Source: Dorea sp. AF36-15AT
GTDB taxonomy: Bacteria > Bacillota > Clostridia > Lachnospirales > Lachnospiraceae
Length of the DNA: 34,207 nucleotides
Reading direction: 5' to 3'
NCBI RefSeq assembly: GCF_003477705.1
Contig: NZ_QUDV01000014.1
Location: 1-34,207, forward strand
Below the pieces are notes generated by a model. It was given only the letters and a program-made list of their open reading frames with translations, did not search any database and was not told where the DNA came from. Of this stretch, positions 1-7,046 are shown in pieces; within the stretch, counting starts at the first letter, position 1, and the number at the start of each line of letters is the position of its first letter. Made by a program: the position numbers and the translations under genes.

Positions 1-537
1 CCTGATACCTATATCATTTTCATTACGACAAATGATACCCTTGGATTCAATCTACCAATCTGTCACATTAACCGAACATTCGTAGAAACCGGGCAGTCTT
101 GCCCTGACCAACTACATATCATCTATGTTAATTCATCTGCCCAGGATGATACTGCCCTCGGCAGACTTATGCATGACCTGCATTGCCCCAATTCACAAGA
201 TATGTATAGCAAGATTCTCGCTCGAAGAGTAAAAGAACTGAAAGAAACACAAGAAGGAGTTGATACTATGTGCGATAAGTTAAACGAACTGATTGCAGAA
301 GAAAGAAATGAAGGTGAAAAACGTGGCATTCTAATTGGGGAAGCTCAAGGTGAAAAACGCGGTATCCTGATTGGAGAAGCTCAAGGTGAAAAACGCGGTA
401 TCCTGCATACTCAAAAAGAAACCGCAAAAAATCTGCAGCATATGGGAATGGCTCTGGAACAGATTTCCCTGGCTCTGAATGTCAGTGTCCAGATGATTCA
501 GGAATGGCTTTCTGCTGACCGTGTACCAGTAAAATAG
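1..537 (+). CDS. Rpn/PD-(D/E)XK nuclease family putative transposase, 3' part only
   Basis: The frame is open from the first base, so the gene is cut by the window edge and only its last 178 codons are seen. The text matches the C-terminal half of the Rpn/YhgA-like (PD-(D/E)XK 'recombination-promoting nuclease/putative transposase') proteins common in gut Firmicutes. It has a strand-rich piece with TNDTLGFNLPICHINRTF, an LHIIYVNSS strand, a 'D(T/S)ALGRLMHDLHC' segment, then a charged coiled tail ending in a helix-turn-helix-like stretch (LEQISLALNVSVQMIQEWL). The nuclease core with its catalytic residues lies left of the window. The tail holds two and a half copies of a 12-residue GEKRGILIGEAQ repeat. 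It ends at a bidirectional terminator. In this family the nuclease activity is known, while real transposition is doubtful. Confidence 0.82.
   Translation, partial: PDTYIIFITTNDTLGFNLPICHINRTFVETGQSCPDQLHIIYVNSSAQDDTALGRLMHDLHCPNSQDMYSKILARRVKELKETQEGVDTMCDKLNELIAEERNEGEKRGILIGEAQGEKRGILIGEAQGEKRGILHTQKETAKNLQHMGMALEQISLALNVSVQMIQEWLSADRVPVK
313..405 (+). repeat. 36-bp in-frame tandem repeat, about 2.6 copies
   Basis: Units begin at 313, 349 and 385; the third is 21 bp long. Units one and two differ at only a few third-codon positions, and the start of unit three matches unit two exactly, which points to recent duplication. Each unit encodes GEKRGILIGEAQ in the tail of the Rpn-like protein and keeps its frame. 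Confidence 0.95.
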
Positions 538-544
538 TTAAAAT

Positions 545-602
545 AAAAATGTGCTGTTATTCTCATAATTTCAAACAATCACAAGTATAACAGCACATTT
601 TT
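545..602. terminator. Bidirectional intrinsic terminator
   Basis: A perfect 16-bp inverted repeat (AAAAATGTGCTGTTAT at 545-560 and its complement at 587-602) with a 26-nt loop sits between two convergent genes. The A-rich 5' arm and T-rich 3' arm supply a U-tract in both directions. Confidence 0.9.
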
Positions 603-607
603 ATTCT

Positions 608-1174
608 TTATGCTTCTTTAATTGCATTCAATTCTTTCAATATATCCATCGCCACCTGATAAGACTTACGGAATGCATATGTTGATGATCTTACCGGACT
701 GGCAAGTACCACCAGATCCTTGATACCTACGCCTTTGATCTTCATGCGTACTTTCAGCTTTTTGATAACCTTAACCGTCTTTTTATCTTCTTTCAGATGT
801 ACCAGTTCTTCCGGTGTAAGCTCAGGCTCACAAATCAGCATATATCCCATCAGATCTTCATAATGATAGATTTCCGGTCTGCTGTATTCTTTTGAAACTG
901 TCGGATTTCCAGAAATACAAAACTTCTTATTCTGCTCATCGATCAGTAACAGCGACTGTATTTTACGGGTAACTACAAAACCATCTTCGCCCAGATCAAT
1001 CGGAACCGCATTTGCCTCATATGTTTTTTTCAGTTCAGCAAGTGTTTTCTTTGTAATGGTCTCTGTAAATCCATTACTTACTACAGCGTAGCACTTCTTA
1101 CATACTACACCATCCTGACAATGGAATTTTCTAAATCCAAGTTTCTCTCCACAGATATCACAATTTCCAGCCAT
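608..1174 (-). CDS. DUF4428 zinc-ribbon protein
   Basis: This 188-residue cytoplasmic protein has an N-terminal zinc ribbon: CDIC at residues 5-8 and CKKC around residues 25-28, with the DUF4428-type pattern CDICGEKLGFRKF. A longer region follows that resembles PH-like lipid- or protein-binding folds (strand-rich, 'FCISGNPTVSKEY', 'KKLKVRMKIKGVG'). The function of the family is not known. The start has a good ribosome site (AGGAGAG). A promoter candidate lies about 40 bp upstream, and the gene appears to be a single transcription unit ending at the 545-602 terminator. Confidence 0.85.
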   Translation of the reverse strand: MAGNCDICGEKLGFRKFHCQDGVVCKKCYAVVSNGFTETITKKTLAELKKTYEANAVPIDLGEDGFVVTRKIQSLLLIDEQNKKFCISGNPTVSKEYSRPEIYHYEDLMGYMLICEPELTPEELVHLKEDKKTVKVIKKLKVRMKIKGVGIKDLVVLASPVRSSTYAFRKSYQVAMDILKELNAIKEA

Positions 1175-1209
1175 AATTCTCTCCTGACATTTCTAACGAG
1201 GTAATTCCC

Positions 1210-1237
1210 ATTTTATACTATTGAGTCCTGTAATCAA
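1210..1237 (-). promoter_or_regulatory. Candidate sigma-A promoter of the DUF4428 gene
   Basis: Read on the minus strand: TTGATT (1237-1232), 16-bp spacer, TAAAAT (1215-1210), about 36 bp before the start codon. The 16-bp spacing is slightly short; an overlapping TATAAA is also present. Confidence 0.5.
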
Positions 1238-1316
1238 TACGTATTATAGAATTCCTTCGGATTGTTTTGTGCTTTGCACTCCACTAGTATCACCATATTA
1301 TACATGATATAACGAT

Positions 1317-1347
1317 AAAAATCGAGTAGGATTGCTCCTACTCGATT
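1317..1347 (-). terminator. Intrinsic terminator of the PTS operon
   Basis: A 12-bp perfect stem (ATCGAGTAGGA core, arms 1320-1331 and 1336-1347) with a 4-nt loop is followed on the minus strand by a short U-run. It lies about 35 bp after the IID stop codon. Confidence 0.9.
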
Positions 1348-1380
1348 CATATCTTTTGATTCTTTAAACCGTTGTTACAA

Positions 1381-2223
1381 TTAAGCAACCAGAATGTTGA
1401 AGAATCCACATACAACACCAACTACTACGATTAACAGAATAATCTTGATAGATGTCCATTTCTTCTGCATCAGACCATAGATACCCATGGTTGCTGCCAG
1501 TGGAAGAATGTTAGGAAGTACTGCGTCAAACAGGCTCTCCTGCAGTGAGAAATCTGATCCTGATGTAGAAATCGTGATACCACATTTAACTTTTACATAG
1601 TTAACAATCAGACCACCCATTACCATACAACCCATGATAGAAGCTGCTTTCAGAAGCTTGTTCAGAATTCCTTTTTCTAGGAAGTCCATGATAGCCTCAC
1701 TACCGGCATTATATCCAAACATAAAGTTAAGATATGAGAAAATATATGTAATGAAGAACATCAGTACTGCGTAAATAATTGCTCCCCAGATGTTTCCATC
1801 ACCGGAACGTGTAATATCAATACACAGAGCCAGCAGAATCGGGATCAAAACTCCCTGCCAAATAGTATCACCAACACCAGCAAGAGGTCCCATCAGGGAA
1901 GTCTTGATATTTGTAATGAATTCATTCGGAATATCGTTGCCCATAGCTTTTTCCTCTTCAAGAGAAATAGCCAGACCAAGGATACATGAACCAAACTCCG
2001 GATGTACGTTGAAGAACTCCATCTCACGAGTCATTACATCAATCTGTTTTTCTTTGTTATCCGGGTATAAGTATTTTACTACCGGAAGGAATGTGTGGGC
2101 ACAAGCCATACCCATCATACGCTCATAGTTGTAACATGTCTGAACCCAGGTCTCCCAGATTAAGGAGGCTCTAAACAGGGCTTTCTTAGGAATCAATCTC
2201 TGTTTCCATTCTTTCTTTGCCAT
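1381..2223 (-). CDS. PTS mannose/fructose/sorbose family, membrane subunit IID
   Basis: This 280-residue membrane component forms, with IIC, the sugar channel of a mannose-class phosphotransferase system. Family marks are the N-terminal 'RASLIWETWVQTCYNYERMMGMA' block, 'EFFNVHPEFGSCILGLAISLEEE', the conserved 'SLMGPLAGVGDTIWQGVLIPIL' and hydrophobic C-terminal helices ending near 'VVGVVCGFFNILVA'. The length is normal for IID. A strong GAGGAGGT ribosome site precedes the start. It is the last gene of a IIA-IIB-IIC-IID operon, followed by a terminator. The substrate cannot be read from sequence; the neighbouring AlsE-like epimerase suggests a ketose or rare hexose. Confidence 0.95.
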   Translation of the reverse strand: MAKKEWKQRLIPKKALFRASLIWETWVQTCYNYERMMGMACAHTFLPVVKYLYPDNKEKQIDVMTREMEFFNVHPEFGSCILGLAISLEEEKAMGNDIPNEFITNIKTSLMGPLAGVGDTIWQGVLIPILLALCIDITRSGDGNIWGAIIYAVLMFFITYIFSYLNFMFGYNAGSEAIMDFLEKGILNKLLKAASIMGCMVMGGLIVNYVKVKCGITISTSGSDFSLQESLFDAVLPNILPLAATMGIYGLMQKKWTSIKIILLIVVVGVVCGFFNILVA

Positions 2224-2239
2224 TTCGCTCTACCTCCTC

Positions 2240-3046
2240 TTAGTCTTCATCCGGATCATAATCCGGGTCGTATGCTCCATCAGCTGGTGCTCCAGCTGTA
2301 GCAGCTACTGCTGTCTTTCCACCTGCAAGCTGAATGTAGATGATAGCCATGATCAGACCTACAATACCCTGCTCGATCAGTGTCATTCCAGAAACTGTTG
2401 CAATCATAAATCCTAAGAACAGGAAGATACGAGCCTCGCCTTTGAAGATGTACTGCAGTGTGATTGCAATACCAAGTGCAGGCATTAATCCACCGATTAC
2501 CTGGAAGATCTGCAGTGGCTTACCAGCACACATATCGATGAATGACTGAATGTAGTCAGCGCCAAAGTATGCAGCCAGTGTACAAGGAGTTACACAGATA
2601 ATTGCAGAGAAGATCTGTGGCAGGATTACGTTTGACAGGTACAGGTTATTGAACTTACCTTCTGCAACCCATTTATCTCCCATATGTACGAATACAGAGT
2701 CAATTGTCATACGCAGATACCATACGATTGTTCCCAGCAGACCAATCGGAACTGCGATTGCAAGAGCTGTATCTGCATCAAGGTTACCAGTGATTGCGTA
2801 TGCAACACCAAGTACACCTGCCAATGCCATATCTGCAGGCATTGATCCACCAGCGGAAATAAATCCGAGGTATACCAGGTTGATTGTTGCACCTACAACC
2901 GCACCTGTTACAGGCTGTCCCAGCAAACATCCTGTAAGAAATCCACAAACCAGTGGTCTCTGGAGTGTCCAAAGTCCAACGAATGGAAGGTTTGCTTCAG
3001 CGAGCCAATAAATGATTCCACAAAGAATCGCTACACCTAAACTCAT
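2240..3046 (-). CDS. PTS mannose/fructose/sorbose family, membrane subunit IIC
   Basis: A 268-residue polytopic protein with the IIC pattern: 'QRPLVCGFLTGCLLGQPVTGAVVGATINLVYLGF', 'GGSMPADMALAGVLGVAYAI', and several further hydrophobic helices. It pairs with IID in sugar translocation. The C-terminus carries an Ala/Gly linker followed by an acidic tail (GAYDPDYDPDED) that is not part of the core fold. The ribosome site is AAGGAGAG about 8 nt before ATG. It lies 16 bp upstream of IID and 32 bp downstream of IIB, consistent with one transcript. Confidence 0.95.
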   Translation of the reverse strand: MSLGVAILCGIIYWLAEANLPFVGLWTLQRPLVCGFLTGCLLGQPVTGAVVGATINLVYLGFISAGGSMPADMALAGVLGVAYAITGNLDADTALAIAVPIGLLGTIVWYLRMTIDSVFVHMGDKWVAEGKFNNLYLSNVILPQIFSAIICVTPCTLAAYFGADYIQSFIDMCAGKPLQIFQVIGGLMPALGIAITLQYIFKGEARIFLFLGFMIATVSGMTLIEQGIVGLIMAIIYIQLAGGKTAVAATAGAPADGAYDPDYDPDED

Positions 3047-3078
3047 TTTTCATCTCTCCTTTTTAGTTATTGAGTTTT

Positions 3079-3591
3079 TTATAAGCCAAAGTTATCTTTA
3101 GCTTTTTTTAACGCATCATCAATCTTGACGACTGACTGTTCCGGAACGAGCTGGTAATATACATTAACGCCAGCTTTCTGCATTTCCTCACACGCCAGAA
3201 CTTCTTCAGGATTTAATGCTACGTTATTAATGAATGGCTGTCTCTCTCCACGGATACCAGCTCCTCCGAGGTTAACCTCTTTCAACGGAACTCCCGCTTT
3301 GATCAGACGATTGTATGTAGTCGGAGTCTTTGCTAAAAGCAGAAGTCTCTCTCCAGGCACACCCTGAACCATCAGTTTCTCAGCTGCCTTTTCTACATTG
3401 TATACGATTACTTTTGTACCAGCCGGAGCCAGTGCCTTTACTACACGTACATTAAAAGTATCCTTTGCAACTTCATCATCAATAATAATGATTTTGTTTG
3501 CTTTGAAAGTTGGTGTCCATGCTGTTACCACTTCTCCGTGGATCAGACGGTCATCAACACGGGCCAATACGACATTTCTCATCTCTGCCAT
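3079..3591 (-). CDS. PTS mannose/fructose/sorbose family, subunit IIB
   Basis: This 170-residue cytoplasmic phosphocarrier passes phosphate from IIA to the incoming sugar. The active-site histidine sits in 'VDDRLIHGEVV' (H18). The start MAEMRN is chosen because a GAGGAGG ribosome site lies 9 nt before it. An upstream in-frame Met at 3615 would fall inside IIA and lacks a site. The stop codon of IIA and this ATG are separated by a single base, so translation is probably coupled. The Shine-Dalgarno bases double as Glu codons of the IIA acidic tail. Confidence 0.95.
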   Translation of the reverse strand: MAEMRNVVLARVDDRLIHGEVVTAWTPTFKANKIIIIDDEVAKDTFNVRVVKALAPAGTKVIVYNVEKAAEKLMVQGVPGERLLLLAKTPTTYNRLIKAGVPLKEVNLGGAGIRGERQPFINNVALNPEEVLACEEMQKAGVNVYYQLVPEQSVVKIDDALKKAKDNFGL

Positions 3592-3592
3592 C

Positions 3593-4030
3593 TTATTCGT
3601 CCTCCTCGTCATCATCAGAATCCATTAACATTTTTCTAACATCCACGTAGCTGTCTGCAGCTGCGTTGATTGCCGCTTCACACAGTCCCTCACAGGTTGC
3701 TCCCTCGAAATCACGTTCCAGCACGATTGTCATCAGCATTGCCAGATTGGTTCCAGTCACATGATAAACGTCGTAGTCTCTTGTGAGCGATACGACTGCA
3801 TTGAACGGAGAGCCATGTTTCAACTCTGTCAGGAAAATAATATTTTCCGCTCCGTATTTCTCAATTTCCTCTCTTAATACCTTTGTCAGATCATCAATTG
3901 TCTGCTCTGGATATAAAGAATATGCAGCAATATTTGTCTGCTCCCCAAGAAGCATCTGTACCGTGTTCAACATTCCTTTTGACTGTTCTCCATGAGAAAC
4001 CAGTACTACACGAATTTTTGAATCAGCCAT
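3593..4030 (-). CDS. PTS mannose/fructose family, subunit IIA
   Basis: A 145-residue IIA phosphocarrier, which takes phosphate from HPr on the histidine of 'VLVSHGEQSKGM' (H13 with this start). The central 'IIFLTELKHGSPFNAVVSLTRDYDVYHVTGTNLAMLM' is typical of EIIA-Man/Lev. The C-terminus is very acidic (DSDDDEEDE). An ATG at 4042 directly abuts the AAAGG element with no spacing, whereas the ATG at 4030 is about 9-12 nt from it, so 4030 is preferred. It is the first gene of the PTS operon; the upstream region carries several inverted repeats. Separate IIA and IIB genes match a LevD/LevE-type layout. Confidence 0.93.
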   Translation of the reverse strand: MADSKIRVVLVSHGEQSKGMLNTVQMLLGEQTNIAAYSLYPEQTIDDLTKVLREEIEKYGAENIIFLTELKHGSPFNAVVSLTRDYDVYHVTGTNLAMLMTIVLERDFEGATCEGLCEAAINAAADSYVDVRKMLMDSDDDEEDE

Positions 4031-4208
4031 TGTGTAATTCATCCTTTCTCTATCTATCTGTCTATTTACTCATCACAAGCCAGCTCGTGCTTACGGTTTA
4101 GAGAGAACCAGCGTACCTGTTATGACGCACAATCTTTGTCGTCATATGCAACGTGGCTTATGCTGTTATCAATAATAACATCTTTCTCAAGAGACTCGGA
4201 CTTAATAT

Positions 4209-4259
4209 ATTTCGCCATAATTACGCAATATGCGAAATGCCCTCTTCAGTCATTTCGCA
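4209..4259. promoter_or_regulatory. Candidate operator: three alternating ATTTCGC/GCGAAAT half-sites
   Basis: ATTTCGC at 4209-4215 and GCGAAAT at 4232-4238 form a 7-bp inverted repeat with a 16-bp spacer that encloses AATTACGCAA (4219-4228). TGCGAAATG at 4231-4239 and CATTTCGCA at 4251-4259 form a perfect 9-bp inverted repeat with an 11-bp spacer. The shared middle half-site suggests cooperative binding of a dimeric regulator. The function is inferred from position between the divergent units. Confidence 0.5.
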
Positions 4260-4326
4260 CAATAATTGCAAGTCCCTCAGATATGCATCTGACAGTTTCC
4301 ACAATTTCACTCATAACAACCACACT

Positions 4327-4380
4327 GTAATAGAGTAATTACTGAATTATAGATTTACGCAATTACTCTATTACTTTTTT
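4327..4380 (+). terminator. Terminator-like hairpin upstream of the PRD regulator
   Basis: A perfect 14-bp inverted repeat (GTAATAGAGTAATT at 4327-4340, complement at 4361-4374) with a 20-nt loop is followed at once by a run of T on the plus strand. No gene upstream needs a plus-strand terminator here. It may be an attenuator in the leader of the regulator, or a regulator binding site. Confidence 0.5.
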
Positions 4381-4529
4381 TCGCGTTATCGCCAAATACT
4401 CGTAATATCTTCGGATAATTCTTTATATTATTAATGATAAGCTGTAATATGTATTATTATATATTAAGCTGTGGTTTGTATTATTCCATTTATTTGACTT
4501 TGGGTTTAACTATTGAGAGGTGTATAATA

Positions 4530-6452
4530 TTGCTATTAAACCAACGACAATTAGAAATTTTACTAGAATTATTTGAAAAACCGGAAGTTTATATGACTGC
4601 TTCCTACTTTTCCAGTAAACATCAGTGTAGTCTGCGCACAATCCAAAATGATATACGGCAAATCAAAACTGAGCTCGAATCAACAAATTGCGTAATATTC
4701 GAGTCTACTACGCGAAAAGGCTGTAGAATCTTAATTCAGGATTCTTCTCTTTTCTCTGCATTAAAAGACTCTTATTATCAACAGTTCAGTTCTGCAACAT
4801 TGAACTATCCAAACGGAAGAGTCAATCAGATCTTACATCTGTTATTAAAGGAACATCGTGCCATTTCACTTTATGATCTGGAATCTGCTGTATTTGTATC
4901 TCGTTCTACTTTGTTAAATGACCTGAAAGGCGTGTCCGAAGTAGTTGCCAGATATAATCTGGAATTATTACGCAGTTCTAATAAAGTAATTATTGATGGA
5001 AGCGAAATTAACAAACGCCTTTGTCTGATGGATCAGAATCTGATTATCACAAATACCGTTGCTGCTTTATCTGAACAAGGTAGTAATTCTTCTATCGAAA
5101 AGATAAAAAATATACTTGTAGAAACATTCGTCTCGTTCAAGCATCCAATTACAGAAGCATCATTAAATAATGCGATTATTCAGTTGTATGTCGCATTAGA
5201 ACGTATGCAGGACTGGTTCTTTATTGAACCATCCGATATGGAGATTGCCGAGAATCTGGAGCCGGAATATACGATTTCCAAAGAAATCTTCAGCCGGATA
5301 GGTAAAGAATTCTTCCTTCGCATTCCTGAGACTGAGATTAATTACTTTGCTTTATATATGAAGGGGCAAGGAAGCTTCAATTCTTCCGATGTCATTTCTT
5401 CCGATGTAGATAAGTTGATTCTGGATGCATTAGAAGAAATTCGTGACCAGTATAATATTGATCTTACTGACAATCTGAATCTTCGTATTGCATTGTCATT
5501 ACATACTGCGTCACTGATTGTACGTATCAAATACAACATGCAGTTAAAGAACCATCTGGTAGATTATATCAAACAGACATTCCCGCAGGGATATGATCTT
5601 GGTATTTACTTTGCTTCGCATTTGCAGAAAGTATTTCATAAAAAAGTGACGGATGATGAGATTGCTTTCCTTGCAATTCATCTGTACACAGCTCTTGCAA
5701 ACCAGCATCAAGAAGGCGAAAACAAGAAAGTGCTAGTAATATCTTCCATGCGCCAAAGTGAAAATATCCTACTGAAGCAAACACTTTTGAACTGGTTCTC
5801 TGATATTACTTCAGAGCTTACATTCAAGACACCAGAACAGATTGAAGATAAAGATATGGATGATTATGACATTTTTCTCACAACGGAACGCAATCATTAT
5901 TACGATGCCGGACTTGCCTTTTATGTGGATCCTTTCCCAGGACAGCAGGATTATCTAAACCTGAAGCTTGCAATTGATGGTTTCCAGAGCATTGAAGATA
6001 TTACCTCAATATTCTACAAAGATCTGTACAGTATCGGTGATGGCAAAAAACGTGAAAAAATCGTTGAAAACATGTGTCAGAAATCCAGTGAATACTTCGA
6101 ACTGGACGGAGCTGAATTCAAAGATGCAGTCTTCCAGCGTGAAAATATGCGTAGTACCTACTGGGGCAATGGTATTGCCGTACCGCATCCATTGACTGCT
6201 GTATCTTCTGACTCTTTTGTAGCTGTTACGGAATTGCCGCAGGCAGTTGTATGGGATGATCAGAAAAATATGGTCAATCTGGTTTTGTTGGTCTGTGTCG
6301 GCAAGAACAGTTCCAAGGCTTTTCAGTTGTGGAACTATCTGGCCAAAGTATTTTCAGACAAGCACTTCGTGGAACGTCTGCTTCCGGATCCGAGCTATGA
6401 ACATTTTATTGCGCTTCTGAAAGAAGCAATAGCCGGAAGTTTTCAAAAATAA
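4530..6452 (+). CDS. PRD-domain transcription regulator, MtlR/BglG type with EIIB- and EIIA-like domains
   Basis: A 640-residue regulator. In order: an HTH of DeoR/HTH_11 type (about 1-60), a second HTH (about 85-155), PRD1 (about 185-280), PRD2 (about 290-385), an EIIB-like domain (about 395-480) and an EIIA-fructose-like domain (about 500-640) with its histidine in 'GIAVPHPL'. PRD2 keeps histidines in 'ALSLHTASL' and 'LAIHLYTAL'. PRD1 has Gln and Tyr at the usual His places (IIQLYVAL, FALYMKG), and the EIIB domain reads VLVISSMRQS with no phosphorylatable Cys. The TTG at 4530 is chosen because GAGAGG lies about 9 nt upstream; an ATG at 4434 in the same frame has no ribosome site and would add a non-conserved stretch. 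It most likely activates the divergent PTS genes in response to PTS phosphorylation. Confidence 0.9.
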   Translation: MLLNQRQLEILLELFEKPEVYMTASYFSSKHQCSLRTIQNDIRQIKTELESTNCVIFESTTRKGCRILIQDSSLFSALKDSYYQQFSSATLNYPNGRVNQILHLLLKEHRAISLYDLESAVFVSRSTLLNDLKGVSEVVARYNLELLRSSNKVIIDGSEINKRLCLMDQNLIITNTVAALSEQGSNSSIEKIKNILVETFVSFKHPITEASLNNAIIQLYVALERMQDWFFIEPSDMEIAENLEPEYTISKEIFSRIGKEFFLRIPETEINYFALYMKGQGSFNSSDVISSDVDKLILDALEEIRDQYNIDLTDNLNLRIALSLHTASLIVRIKYNMQLKNHLVDYIKQTFPQGYDLGIYFASHLQKVFHKKVTDDEIAFLAIHLYTALANQHQEGENKKVLVISSMRQSENILLKQTLLNWFSDITSELTFKTPEQIEDKDMDDYDIFLTTERNHYYDAGLAFYVDPFPGQQDYLNLKLAIDGFQSIEDITSIFYKDLYSIGDGKKREKIVENMCQKSSEYFELDGAEFKDAVFQRENMRSTYWGNGIAVPHPLTAVSSDSFVAVTELPQAVVWDDQKNMVNLVLLVCVGKNSSKAFQLWNYLAKVFSDKHFVERLLPDPSYEHFIALLKEAIAGSFQK

Positions 6453-6467
6453 ACAGGAGGTCATTAC

Positions 6468-7025
6468 ATGACAGTAAAAGAGGCATTAGCCCAAACACAG
6501 AAAAAAAAGGCTGGCTTGATTAATAAAGCCTCTGTTAATTACGCTGAGACTTTGCTGCTTCCAGGTGAAAAACCTGAAGCAGCAGCCATTGCCAATATTT
6601 ATACACGCCGTGATAAATTCCCGGGAATCGTTGTAATTACCGATCAACGAGTCATCGCTGCATGCGGAATTCCGGGTATCAAACGCGACATCTGCATGAA
6701 TATCCGTGATCTGGAGAATTGCGAAGAGACCAGCATGATCATGCAGTACAAAGTAACTTTCCGTACCAGAAAGGAAGCCTTCGCCATGAGCGTAGATCCT
6801 GACGTAGGTGCCAACCTCTCTCCGCACGTTGCAAGAATTAACGGAGACGATCTTACTTCATTAAAGTTAGACGCTCGCGGAAATATCTTAAATGCCAGCT
6901 TTTTCAAACAACAACGTCTAAATCAGCAGCGTAAGAAAAAAGCCAAAGAATTCTCTGACAAAAAAGAGATCGAATTACAGAAAAAAGCTTCTATGGATTT
7001 TAACTCCGATGACTTCAACGAATAG
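6468..7025 (+). CDS. PH-like (YokE-type) domain protein of unknown role
   Basis: A 185-residue soluble protein. Residues about 28-135 resemble bacterial pleckstrin-like domains of the YokE type: 'LLPGEKPEAAAIANIYTRRDKFPGIVVITDQRVIAACG' followed by 'KRDICMNIRDLENCEETS', 'KVTFRTRKEAFAMSV' and 'SPHVARINGD'. The C-terminal 50 residues are a highly charged helix (QRLNQQRKKKAKEFSDKKEIELQKK). It has an AGGAGGT ribosome site, starts 15 bp after the regulator and precedes the epimerase by 21 bp, so it belongs to the regulator operon. The domain call is from recalled pattern only and no function is assigned. Confidence 0.7.
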   Translation: MTVKEALAQTQKKKAGLINKASVNYAETLLLPGEKPEAAAIANIYTRRDKFPGIVVITDQRVIAACGIPGIKRDICMNIRDLENCEETSMIMQYKVTFRTRKEAFAMSVDPDVGANLSPHVARINGDDLTSLKLDARGNILNASFFKQQRLNQQRKKKAKEFSDKKEIELQKKASMDFNSDDFNE

Positions 7026-7046
7026 ACATTAATAAGGAGATTCATT

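Larger units (their letters stand above)
4031..4529. promoter_or_regulatory. Divergent control region between the PTS operon and its PRD regulator
   Basis: This 499-bp AT-rich region has no convincing gene. It contains TATGACG-N12-CGTCATA (4121-4146), TGTTAT-N5-ATAACA (4164-4180), a chain of ATTTCGC (4209-4215), GCGAAATG (4232-4239) and CATTTCGC (4251-4258), and a 14-bp terminator-like repeat (4327-4374). These are candidate operators for the adjacent MtlR/BglG-type regulator. No unambiguous sigma-A promoter was found toward the PTS genes, and I saw no good sigma-54 element. Confidence 0.6.

Noticed and set aside
4120..4218. A 32-codon minus-strand frame beginning MAKYIKSESLEKDVIID, preceded by two shorter overlapping frames, in the PTS upstream region
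   Set aside because: No ribosome site precedes any of the starts and the frames overlap the inverted repeats; they read better as a control region or degraded sequence.
4031..4260. Sigma-54 promoter for the PTS operon, as in LevR-controlled systems
   Set aside because: No GG-N10-GC element was found and the regulator lacks an AAA+ sigma-54-interaction domain.
4434..4529. Longer start of the PRD regulator at ATG 4434
   Set aside because: No ribosome site, Tyr/Ile-rich residues unlike HTH N-termini, and a well-spaced GAGAGG before TTG 4530.
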